Below, one piece after another: positions 36,701 to 48,215 of a DNA stretch of 64,000 bases. Position 1 is the stretch's first letter. Every line of letters begins with the position of its first letter. The notes beneath the pieces are model-generated. The model searched no databases, was not told the origin of the DNA, and saw only the letters and a list, made by a program, of their open reading frames with translations. The DNA is taken from NCBI RefSeq assembly GCF_028554725.1, contig NC_071670.1, positions 60,080,501 through 60,144,500 of the forward strand, written 5' to 3'. This DNA is from Zeugodacus cucurbitae. Its lineage: Eukaryota > Arthropoda > Insecta > Diptera > Tephritidae. The translations under genes were made by a program, and so were the position numbers.

Positions 36701-39700
36701 CGCTGATATTGTTTTTATATGCTCACCCCTGAGTTGGGTTATTTAAAGGAATTTCGAAATTTTAAATTGTATTTTTCGTTACACAACATAATTTCTTTTA
36801 TTGGCTTATACATTTTATATATTCATTGGCATTTCCGCAAATATGGCAACTAATTTTAATAATAGATGTTGTGTGTATTTCTTTTCCCCATGAATACATA
36901 GTTGATCAGCACCTCATTTAGTTCTTAGTGAAATTTGTGCATTTAATATTAAATTATTTCAAAACTGTTTGCTCTTCCTTTACAGAGTTCCAAGTACAGT
37001 TCAAAGCGCGATTATGAACGCGATCGCTCGTCAAACTATCGCGATCGCGATCTGTCGCCAGCTGGCGGTGGTCCATTGAATAATGGTAAGCGACATCAAC
37101 ACAATTTTAAAAGCGTGGAAATTGTTTAAAAATAACATTTGATATTTTGTTTTCCAGTTTCACAAAGATTATCGCAAACTGCTATGAATAATGGTAACAG
37201 CGCATCGTATCGCTCACAATCACCTGAAGTAGATTCACCATCGTCAAGAGGGCACGGTACGCACGATATACGCGATCGTGATCATCGTGGTAGCGATCGT
37301 TTCAGTTATATGCAAAAAATGAGGGATCGTGATCGCGATGTCTATAAAAAGGATAAATATTCTACAGGTGAGTTGAATGTCAAGTTCACGCGAGTTAATG
37401 TCAAAGGGGTTGGAATAATATGAGTTTATAAAGAATAAAAAAGTCTCGGAAACTAACCTCTTTTATAAAGAAATATAGTCAAATCTTTTTACCAACTGGA
37501 AGCTAACTTTCCAATTGGACCCATATTTTTTAATCGAATTGAAGTGAGTTCCAGTTCTATCATTGAAAGTATGTTTCATGAATCTTTACAAAAATTGGAC
37601 GTAGCAGTATTTAATTTAATTGTTTTAGAAACGGTCCAACAGTAATTTAAATATATAAATACTATTTTACTTTCCAGATAAACGCGATAGACGTGGCGGT
37701 GGCAGTGGTGGCGGTGGTGGTGGTAATGATCGTGATTCAGAATCGCATCGCACCAATCACGATAGGTTGGATCGCCGTGGCGGCGGCAGCGGTAGTGGAA
37801 GTGGAGCCAAGCTTTGTTCTTCCAGTGGCGGCGACAAGCGTTCCGGCTCGACAGATCGTGACCGAGATCGCGATCGTGATCGTGGCGATTTGAGAGATAG
37901 TAAACGTGAACGCGGTTCCGAACGAGATCGTGATAGAGAACGTGACCGTGATAGGGATCGTGATAGAGATCGCAGTGATCGCGGTGGTGGCGGCGGCGAT
38001 CGTGAACGCGATCGTGGTGGTGGTGGTGGCGGCAGTGGCGGCGGTGAACGCAGTGATCGGGGCGAACGAGTGGCACGATGTGGCGATTGGAGTGAACATG
38101 TCAGTTCATCTGGTGAGTTTTTTTGAATTTAACTGCGTCTTATTTTGAAATGTAATTAAACATACATATCTTTTGCAGGAAAAATGTATTATTACAACTG
38201 CAAAACTGAAATCTCACAATGGGAGAAACCAAAGGAATGGATTGAACGAGAACGGTATGAGTTCTGTTTGCTATTGAATGTGAATGAAAATTATTTTATT
38301 TCGCTAATTGCTATATTTATAGAACACTGGCACGCGATCAACATAGGGAAAAAGATTATCGGGATAAAGATCGCGATAGAGATCGTGAGGATCGTTTTTG
38401 CAGATCAGGTGAGTGTAATTTTACATAGCTCTGAAGCTGTAACTCGAAGCAGAAAAAAATATATTTTTTATTTCTTCCGCAGCTTACGCGAAACATTCCA
38501 GTTCTCGAGGAAACTCACGGCTGAGGTGGAATTATGAAAACGATGGCGGACCGCCAACACATCGAAGGCGTTTGGATGGTGATTTTCCTCTTGATTTCTT
38601 TTTATATAATATTTTTTAAATTTAATTTATTTCTCTTCACAAGGTCGCATTGCTGAAAATCCCGATATGGACATAAGTCCCGGTGACTCCACGCCAACTT
38701 CGGAGGCTAGCTATCCGCTGACCGGCGCGCCCACAGTACATGGTATGGTGAATGTGCAACACAATGACCTATCATCGATTCCAACATCAACCGTTGGCCT
38801 GCCGAATGCATTACCGCGTTTAGCATCGCATCCTAACGCCAGCACTGTTATGTCATCCTCCTCCTCCGCATCCGCTTCTGCTGCAGCGGCCAATGCAGCA
38901 GCCGCTTCAATGCATTTCTCCGCGTCATCCGCGTCAGCGCATGGTTCGGGCGTTGTTGTAGGCGGTGCAACAATGTTGCCCGCCACTGGACTCGGCTCGG
39001 TGTCATCGAGTGCTGGTGTGCCAGTGATGGTTGCCGGTGTACTGCAGACACAGAATAATAGTAATCATCGAAAGATGGATCCAGTGGCTATGCTGCAACA
39101 GCAAGCGCATTTAGCGTCAACAACATCGCCAAATGTGAGTTGAAAGTGTGCTCATATTCTATTTTTATTAAATTATTATTTAATTTTTTCTATTAATCGC
39201 GCAGGTGGATCATCATTTGAACTCGAATGCACCCGGACCGCCGAAATTGGGTACAAAAGAGCAACAAGAAATGATGATGAGCTCGCAACAGAAGGCAGCA
39301 TTATTAATGCGACAGCAGCAACAACAAGCGGCGTTACATCATCATCACCAACTTTCACAACATGGTGGCAACGAGGCGGTACATATGATGTCCAATGCCG
39401 GCACTTCCATAGATGTTACCAATCATGCGGCCTCATCAGCGGTGATAGTGCTAAGGTTAGTCGCGTGTCTAAATGCTTATAACACTTCTTTTTACTATTT
39501 TTGTTTTTCTTTTCTCCATTTCATTCCGCAGAGATAATTCGGTGAATTCACCACACTACAATTTAGCCCATGGCATGTCGCCGATGGGTTACAATACAAA
39601 AAGTCCTATCACAGGTGTTGTTGGCAGCGGCGGTGTTGTTCCTGTTACCGGTCATAGCAACAATGTGGGCGGTGGTGGCGTTAATATGAGCTCGGGCGTG

Positions 39701-41359
39701 AATGCCGGCTCCTATGCCGCTTGTAACGCACCGTACGGTTTAAAGACTGTCGAGGGTAGCAGTGGCGGTGTCATGAATTCAATTGGCAACAGCAACAGTA
39801 GCGTACACTGTCCCTCATCTAGTTTAGCGAATGTCAGTGGTAATGCTGGCGGTAGTGGGGTCATAGGTATGTTGCCTGGCGAAGGACCACCGACGCCAAC
39901 GCAAGAAATGGACCTTAATGTAGCGGCAATGGAACAGCAACAGCGTAAAAGTATGTTTTTTACATTAATAGTTTATAGATTTCAAGTTATTACTAACATA
40001 ACCTTAAAATTTTTTTCCACACAGTGGAAAACACTTCATCCGCCTCGTTGAGCACACTGCAAAGTTGTGTTGCGTCGTCTGTACAAGCCGGCCGTTCACA
40101 GGGTCCAGAGATTTCGCCGAAATTAGCAAAGTATTTTAGAGCTGATTTAATAACACATGTCACCAATTGGCAGGCGGATATTTTGGAGAAACAGGTAATG
40201 CAAGAGGTGCAGTAGTTTTATAAATTACACACAAGTCACATTGTATTCACACATGAATTTTCGTTTGCTTCCATCATTTTTAGGCGCAAAAGTGTTCCGA
40301 AGAAACGCATTTGTATGGAGATTTGCAGTGTACGAAAGTGTCGGCAGAGTTAAAATGTGCTAGAAGCTTAGTTAGAATAACTGAAATCACAGCAACTCTA
40401 CAAGAACAAAAGTAAGTTGGCACATTTCAATGTTTAACCGTTATTATTATTTCTATGTAGTGTGTTGTTTTATAAAATTGTGCTCAACGGCGTAACATCT
40501 CTGTATTGTGGTTGATGTAAACGGGCGTAGTGGGAAATATCTTACCGAAAGCGAGGAGTTGTACGGGAATAACAGGATTAGCTTGTTTGTTGCAACAAAC
40601 TGCGCAGCACTTACCTTACTTCTCAGTACGCTATATTATGGATTGACTTACTAGGGACCATACCAATTGTAGGTATTAATTGGGCAGACAGTCAAGAAAG
40701 TACACTTTTGAATCAGATAAATGAGGATTCAGTGGCAGTTTTGTAAAGGCGAGCAGCAGTCTTGCGCTCTTTCTACTACTATTTTCAACAGTGAGTAGCA
40801 CCTATGACGAGTTAATAACACCCACAAAGATTATTTCGTTATAATTAAGGTTACTGCATATTTCGCTTTGATGAAGGCTGTGTAATAAGTCCTTTGAACA
40901 GCCACAAGACGTTATTATAGAAGATGAACCTGTGTTTCCTCAGTTTAAACCCAAATAAGCAGACACAAATGTATGAAGACGGTATGAATAGGTTAGGTTA
41001 AAGCTGCAAAGGAGAATTGTCATTAAAATAACCTTTTTTGAGCACAGTTACGTGCGAGTTGCGCTATATAATGTCACTTTAAGTTACTCTTACTCTTATT
41101 ACATTCCATCAATGTATTTGTATATTAGTGGCTGTAAAATTGTCTAGCCAATAGCTATATCAAGCTTAGAAGCGGCTGTATGGCTTGTAGAAGTTGTATT
41201 TGTTGAATTGAAATCTTTATTTTTTATAATTTTTCGTTTTTATTTCTATTGTATTAACCATATGCATCTCTCTATTGCAGAATTATGTATCTTCGCCAAC
41301 AAATTCGTCGAATAGAAGAATCAAAATCACAAAACTCATTTATGTCTGATGATCTTTAG
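33709..41359 (+). CDS. wcy: WAC homologue (Wacky), WW-domain adaptor
   Basis: Orthologue of WAC, a nuclear WW-domain adaptor with a coiled coil that links RNA polymerase II to the Bre1 ubiquitin ligase for H2B ubiquitination; fly Wacky is also tied to mTOR control. Fourteen coding exons: 33709-33749, 35007-35040, 36986-37085, 37158-37367, 37678-38112, 38179-38254, 38323-38408, 38483-38578, 38644-39134, 39205-39455, 39532-39950, 40025-40194, 40284-40411 and 41281-41359. All are GT-AG and phases agree, giving 871 residues. The N-terminus MVMHARKPQR matches vertebrate WAC. An Arg/Asp dipeptide-rich region (about 130-260) precedes the WW domain (GDWSEHVSSSGKMYYYNCKT...W, about 262-294). Low-complexity Ser/Ala and Gln/His regions follow. 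The C-terminal coiled coil ends RRIEESKSQNSFMSDDL. Two tiny 5' coding exons are separated by introns of 1.3 and 1.9 kb. Confidence 0.93.
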
Positions 41360-42430
41360 CCAATATCAAATTTGTATTAAAAAAAAAGAGGAATTATTAC
41401 TAAAATTCACATAACCACATTCATAAGCGAAAATTCTCACCAAAAACGCCTACACACGCCCCATTCAATATACAAATAAATAAATAAAAATAAAATTATA
41501 AAAAAAAAACACATAACAAATAGTAATTGGCAAACTCTACACTAATATTTACAACTACTAGTAGTATAAAATGATAGTGAGTAAGTGTAGCAGGCAGACA
41601 GACAGAAAAAAACAAACCAGCGACTAGTAGCAGCGGCAGCAGCAGCAGCAGCAGCAGCGGTAACAGCTGAAAATGTGAGAATCAGCGCGTGCGGTTAACA
41701 AAATTTGAAACAGCTTAGTCTAAATAAAAGAATACAATTAAAACAAAAAAAAATACTTTAAAGTAAAGGCAACAACAAACAAGGATGCAAACAAGATAAA
41801 ATTCAAATAAAAGAAAAATAAAATAATAAAACATAAATAAAGCAAGTAATACAACAGGAAAAACAAAAATCTACACAAAAAGTAATGAATAATTATAGTA
41901 ATATTATGACTAGTAATTATAACTATAAATTTAATGATAAATAAAAACAAAAATAGATATAAAAAAGAGCGTATGCAAGCCCATTTGTATGAAACCTATC
42001 ACAGTTTGTGCTAAGGATATAGGCGTTAAAGATCGTATACTATTTCAACGTGCTTTGTTGCGCTGCGTGGTCTTTTGTAATGTCGCGGCGTTGGCTTTTG
42101 TATGAATTTCATTGCGTAAGGAATTTCATAATAAGTGCCACTCCCACTAGGGCATATGCATTGTATATGTGCAGCACCAAAAATGCAGGTCTTTGCTTGT
42201 ATCCCAACAACAAATCATTTAAAATATCAAGAAATGCCTTTTATACTTCATTAGCATACAGTTGTTTTTTTTATTGTTTACAGGTTACAATCAAGCAGTT
42301 TTGCTATATCTTAATTTATTATATTAAATAATTTCAAGTTAAATACTAGTTTAATATACATATTTTCTGTTATAATGAATTTCTTTTTTGTAAACACATG
42401 CAATACAATCCACATACACACATACATACA
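41360..42430 (+). other. Probable 3' UTR and flank of wcy
   Basis: AT-rich and A-rich, with several AATAAA-like hexamers (for example about 41475-41490 and near 42440). It includes a CAG/AGC trinucleotide run at about 41637-41659. The true cleavage site cannot be fixed by eye. Confidence 0.45.
41637..41659 (+). repeat. CAG trinucleotide repeat
   Basis: About seven to eight AGC/CAG units in the presumed 3' UTR of wcy. Non-coding in this model. Confidence 0.9.
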
Positions 42431-44310
42431 TACAATACAAATAAAACATGAAACAGTTAACGTTGCTGGAGTGTAGAAGAAAATCCCGAAGCAAATATTA
42501 ATTTTCTTAATTTTAATTTACGTTAATATTTTTTAGTTCTTTTTACTTGATTAACATTTAATGAATATTATAGAATTTACGTGATTGTGTAGATATATGT
42601 AAGCATATGCTATATTCAATATACTTATATTAATATTAATTGATAAAATTATATATACATATAACATAAAAAGAAACTGCAAAAAATAATCAAAATTAAA
42701 TGTATTTTAATTTATTTGTGTTTTATTTTTTTTTATTATTTAATGTTATTATATTATTTCTTTCAAGCAGTGCCTCTTTATTATTTGTACAGTGGATTAA
42801 ATGGCGAACGCACTTTTCTAAAGCAACACAAAAATGTAAACCAAACCTCCTACAAAAGGTATTAATAATAAAGAACTGTCTTTATTAAATAATGGTAGTT
42901 CCTTTACTTATATGGTACAACAGAGATTTCTTATTTATACAGTACACAGCGTAGTTAGTCCATAAAGTTACTGAGTTAAGTGTGAAAGGAGACTGGCGCT
43001 TTGTAATCCTTATATAAAGTGATTCGTATTTATTGTAGCGACAGAAAATATTCCATAAATAATTTGATGTAATAGTTGACCGAATATAAAATCTGGTACA
43101 TTCCAGTTTACGTTACCCTGGCTGTCTGTGTCTAATTGGTCTCACTGGTCCACTTAACACAATTGCTGTGTAACAAAGATCGGAGTTATAGCTAATTATT
43201 TATTTCTTTTAAGCTGAGTAATGTCGAAAACATTAGAGCACAAGCGCGTCTGTGGCAGTGAGGAATTATTAAAATAAACTACATTTCAAGAGCGTCCTCC
43301 GCTGTGAAGCACTGCCTGAATACAAGTTTCAGGTTGTAATTGACAAATTTCGTCAATACACACTCCTATCTTGAGAATATCCATAAGATAGTTCCTTTTT
43401 CACACTTGATATGCATTATTTAGCGCTTTAAACACAATAATTGTAAAATTTATTTAATTTCAAATTATCAGCACTATCCAATCTGTTTGTATTTATTTTC
43501 GCTACCGATAAAGCAGTTTTGTCAAACATTTGGTGTGTGTCTCGGCTAAAATAACAAAGTGAAAGAAAATACACATACAATTTCCGCTATTTTGACAGCT
43601 CACCATTTTGATTGTAGTTTACCGTTTGTGTGCTGAAAATTCGCGTCGCAATTTACTGCTCCACATTGAAAGTGTTAAAATATAATAATTATTGTGTTTT
43701 TATTAATTTTATTAATTTTAAAAATTTATTTTTAATTTTATTGTGTATAAGGTGCTTTGGGAGTATCAGTAATCGAAAGTAAATTGTTAATTTTAATCGC
43801 GGCAACTGTTTAGTGGCTGTATTGAGTTTGACATCATCGTTGTGTTTTTTCATACTTATACGTATGTTGTAACAATTTAAGACTTTATTATAATATTGTG
43901 TTTTATTAGTGCTATATTCCGTTGGGATATTGTGAATTTGCAGCTTACAATGGAAATATATAGCAACTCCTTTGGAATACCAAAACTCAAGCGAAACAAA
44001 TGAGAAATAGATATGCGCACTGCTGCTGTGTAGTTAAATGTTCTTCTTCTTTTCTTTATGTATCATTTTCTTTGCAATATCTATTTGTTAAATATTTTTC
44101 TCAAGATTAATATATATATGGTGAATATTAGCGGTGAATATGAATATACATATTTGACAAAAATATTAACACAAACCTCACACCTGCTACTCAAAGCTTT
44201 ATATTTGATTTTCATTTGTCCGCAATTAAGAAGGAGCAGGTATGAGTTTCACCTTTAATAAATGTCGGAGTAAGTAAAACATACTTTATTTAACTCTTAT
44301 TATGGGGAAA
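42431..44310. other. Gene-free AT-rich region
   Basis: Only short frames. I see no conserved protein or structured RNA. Confidence 0.5.
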
Positions 44311-44821
44311 CTTTAGTATAGTATCACCCGATTTCAGGGTTCTGTCTTGATATCTGTCAACATGGTTGCTGTGCATATAAACAAAATTGTGTAAAAATTA
44401 AAAGGCTTCTTTAAAGCAAATATTAAACTAATTGTTTTCAAATAAATATGTGTAAACAATTTAGTGAAGTGTAAGTGTATAATAAGCGCATTATATAAAT
44501 GTAAATTTGTGAAATTTTCAACTTTAAATGCGAACATCTCGAAAACTATAAGTTTCCTGCGGCAACAGGAATCGTAATCTGGAGATCTTCCTCTTTTCAA
44601 CCGTACCCATTTCAACACTGAAATCGGGGGATACGGCACGATTTTAGTTTCTGGTGCGCGCTGTTAATACAAACTTCAACGCTCGATATCTCGTAAACGG
44701 AGCGAGATATCAATTTTTTTTATTTAATAAAAAGTGTTTATTTTAGGCTAATTTACCTAAAAGTGAACTCAAATCTTGGCGCCCCAGAAACTTAAATCTC
44801 CCCGGGGATACTATACTAAAG
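44311..44821. mobile_element. Inverted-repeat element upstream of the Trp-repeat gene
   Basis: The left end reads CTTTAGTATAGTATCACCCG, and the right end on the minus strand reads CTTTAGTATAGTATCCCCGG. The length is 511 bp with no transposase. A clear target duplication was not found, so the class is unresolved. It ends about 230 bases before the start codon of the next gene. Confidence 0.7.
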
Positions 44822-45052
44822 CCTACCCGTTATTATTTTATTATAAAATATGTATTTATCAAACACTATGCACATTATTACACAAATATAAGTAATAGTT
44901 ACAAATTTACCAAAAAAAAAAAGTGAACGAATCTATCTGCGATTCCAATGTCAATAGAAAATTTAAATTGTTTTGAAATTTTGAAAAATGCACACATGTA
45001 AAAATAATTGTTAAACGCAAAAAAAAAAAAATAAAAAAGCACAAAAAACGCA

Positions 45053-47085
45053 ATGACTTGCACAGAAATTCTACGTGAACTTAAGTGTAAAAAACTGCCA
45101 TGCCCGTGCCAGATGTGCGCCAAACTGCGATGTGAAAACGGAAATGGAAATGGTAACGGCAATGCCGAAGGCAATCAACGCGATACGCCGCCAGAGCGGC
45201 CAATACCAAAATATCAATTTCAGTGTAAATGTCTAGAGGAAACGGATGTGCCGTACAAACGTAAATGTCCACCTTCGCCGCCGCAATACAAACAAACTGC
45301 TAAATCCGATGAAAAGTGTTTAGATGACGATAGTAATACGGACAAAACGGATAAATGCGAGTGTACAGAAGATGATTGTAATACGGGTAAAGGTTGTTGC
45401 AATACAGGACACAATTTTCTCTCCTTTATGATGACCATAATTTGCTTTATAGCGTAAGTTTAAGCTAACATGTAAGCTATGGCAGCACCTACAATTGTTC
45501 CTTTATAGATTTTTAATAATAGCCGCCATCGTCTTTTGGCTTCTCGTATTGAAATGTACAATTATTTTGGCCATCAGAGTATATAAATCGAATAGGTATG
45601 AATTTGTTGTGGTTACAATATACGCTGAGTTGATTTTAATTATATTTTTCACATTATAAGTTTAGAAACACGCGAGTGACAGTTGTGAGCATACTAGCTT
45701 TATTGTTTCTGCTAATATTGTGTACGGCTGGAACGACATGCCTTCAAAGATATATGGCCAAGCGTTCGACCGACAAACCAGCGGCGCAACCTGGCACTAA
45801 AGTGAAGTCGGGAACCTCCGCCGCTTGGTATTCTTTTAAAAGGGGTGAACCACCCAAAGTGACTAAGACCCGTTACTCTTGGACGCTGCGTTCCACTAGC
45901 CCGAGCGCATCCAAAGATGTCAAAACCTCAGTTAGCAAAGTAGAAACACGTTCTTCATGGATACCTTTCGGTGGCGGACGTCAGGTAACAACGAAAGAAA
46001 TCAAAACAGAGACTACTAAGCCACGCTCGTCTTGGGTTACGACACATATTTGGCGACAAACAACAACAAAAGAGATTGCTCCGCCTATTAAGAAGTCTTC
46101 TTCTTGGTTACCTACATTTAGCTGGAGTACAAGTTCCGCAAAACAAATTGAACAGCAAACGAAAACCACGGAGACACGTTCCTCTTGGATGCCTTGTCGT
46201 TGGTGGAGTCAGACGCCAACAAAAGAGAAAAAGTCTGAAACGTCTTCTTCATGGATGTCTACATTTAGATGGAATACAACAACAACGACAAAGAAAATTG
46301 AGCAACCACCCAAAAAGGCTGGCGCATGTACGTCGTGGATGCCGTGTCGTTGGTGGAGTCAACCTACACCCAAAGTAATTGAAACGTCTGTGACGCGTTC
46401 CACTTGGCTACCATCCTTCAAGTGGGGACAGGCACCAAGCAAAATCGAGACTACAACTACAAAGACTGAAGTGCGTTCCTCATGGCGACCTTCTTTTAAG
46501 CTGTCTACAAGTTACTTCACTAAAACAACAACAACCAAAGAAATACAAACTCCAACAAAAAAACGTTCCTCCTGGACGCCTTCAATTAACCTACCCTCAT
46601 CATTGACAAGTTACTTCACTAAAACTACAACAACAACAACGAAAGAAATTGAAACTTCTTCCAAACCAACTAAAGCACGTTCCTCCTGGATGCCATCCTT
46701 CGGGTGGAGTACCAAGCCAACACAAAATATTGAAATTGAATTGATACAAAAGGCGCATGTTTCCCGTTCCTCCTGGTTACCATTCCTTAATTGGCGTCAG
46801 ACGACGACCACAAAGACGAAAACAGATAAAGACTCGAAAAAGACTAAGACTTCTTCGACTTCGTACTGGTGGCCCAGCTTTTTTGGGGGTCAGTCTGCAA
46901 TGTCAACAACCAGCAACAGACTATCCGGTGGCATGGAGCAACAGAAGGTTACTGTTACCATAACGGACGATGAGGCACGCCAAATATACAAGCGATCCAA
47001 GTTGTATGCGATACCAACAGAAATGAAACAACCACCGACTTTGATAATCTATTTACGAGATTTCATACAAAGAAACACTGACTGA
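45053..47085 (+). CDS. Two-helix membrane protein with Trp/Ser/Thr repeat array (paralogue A)
   Basis: I do not recognise this family. Exons 45053-45453, 45509-45595 and 45666-47085, GT-AG with matching phases, give 635 residues. The order is: a Cys-rich N-tail (about 1-120) with CPCQMC, DTPPERP and GKGCCNTGHNF; a first hydrophobic span (about 123-155); a short basic loop RVYKSNRNTR; a second span VTVVSILALLFLLILC (about 167-189); 13-14 degenerate repeats (about 205-590) of the form R-S-S-W-x-P-x-x-x-W followed by TTTKEIET-like Thr/Lys/Glu stretches; and a conserved C-terminus with VTITDDEARQIYK and SKLYAIPTEMKQPPTL. There is no N-terminal signal peptide. The basic loop suggests both tails face the lumen or outside, an inference. 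The paralogue at 50 kb has the same exon design without the repeats. A poly(A) signal is at 47211-47216. Confidence 0.85.
45780..46900 (+). repeat. In-frame coding repeat array, about 26-residue unit
   Basis: Within exon 3 of paralogue A. Units begin with [RS]-S-S-W and recur about every 22-38 residues, for example RSSWIPFGGGRQ, RSSWVTTHIWRQ, SSSWLPTFSWST, RSSWMPCRWWSQ, SSSWMSTFRWNT, CTSWMPCRWWSQ, RSTWLPSFKWGQ, RSSWRPSFKLST, RSSWTPSINLPS, RSSWMPSFGWST and RSSWLPFLNWRQ. The units differ enough to be old, but two (RWWSQ type) are close to each other. Confidence 0.85.
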
Positions 47086-47216
47086 AGATTTACCGCAGTT
47101 GTGGCATAGTTGAAGAATTAAGTTGAAAAATACATATGTATATATGTGTGCAACAGGAAAAATTATTAAGTAAAAAATATAAATTATTGTATTGTGAAAT
47201 ATTTTTTGAAAATAAA

Positions 47217-48215
47217 TATTACTTTTGATAAAATTTGAGACTTTACAATGTCGGAGTGAGGTTAGGGCCGGTTGGGTTAAAGTTAACATAAGTGTGAAAC
47301 AGTAATGAAGGATAATTGAAGTTGAAGAACCCGGGAATACGACTTATATTACTCACTTTATAGAAAATGTGACATTTATTGAGGGCCTGCAAAGGTCAGT
47401 CAGTTTCATAATCAGTTTCATAATGGTTATCCAAGGAGCCACATACTTTCGACTTTTAAAACATAAAATCCATAGATACATCCTACAATCACTCCGATAT
47501 AAGAGCCTTGAGCTCACTAGACGGTACGTTTGAGTCCCTAGGGAACTACAAGACAGATAAACTTTCGAGATACGCAAAGATCTTTTCTCACTCTTGCCAG
47601 ACTTGAGCAATCACAAGGTCTCTCAGGTCGAGGTTGTATCACTAAAGCCGTAGTTAGCCGTTGTGGTTAGCAAGTGTTGTCTCTTTATAGTTTTATGGGC
47701 TCTGAGTTATCTTTTTCTGATTGATATTCCTGTGACATTAAAAAAGTCACTGAAGTCCATGTGCGATCTCCTGATTCGGAATCATTTATAAAAACTAATC
47801 CAATAAAAATTTCGTCATAGAAAACCGATAACCTTGTGTATCTGCCGAGCTCAGAGGTCAAGGTTCACAAATAGTTCTTTTCATATATTTACATTGTGTT
47901 TTCGAGATTCTGCGAAGCTCTGTGCCAGATCAGTAGTGGTTGATTAAAGTTTGAATCTAACTTCTTGTACAATTGTACAATTCACATATAGTCGAAGAGC
48001 TGTCTTTATGGCTCCCGCCTCTAAATGGTTCCCGTGTATATTAATGAATAAAAAACTAGATTTATTCTTACTAAAGTCGCATACTTCCTCTCATTAAGTA
48101 TATGCCGTTATATTACTATTCAATAAATACTCATAAATATTTACAAATTAAACAAATATACACAGTTACAAGCTATATAAGTACATATATCTAGTCTATG
48201 CTTTCCGAGGCGCCA
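47217..48215. other. Convergent intergenic gap
   Basis: About 1 kb between paralogue A and the carboxypeptidase-like gene, which point at each other. No gene seen. TTTATT at 48061-48066 could be the minus-strand poly(A) signal AATAAA for the carboxypeptidase-like transcript. Confidence 0.4.

Noticed and set aside
37576..38099. His/Asp- and Thr/Ile-rich antisense frames over wcy exon 5
   Set aside because: They are mirror frames of the Arg-Asp dipeptide repeat coding sequence.
44334..44639. 101-codon minus-strand frame
   Set aside because: It lies inside the 511-bp inverted-repeat element. Its start overlaps the left terminus region and it resembles no family.
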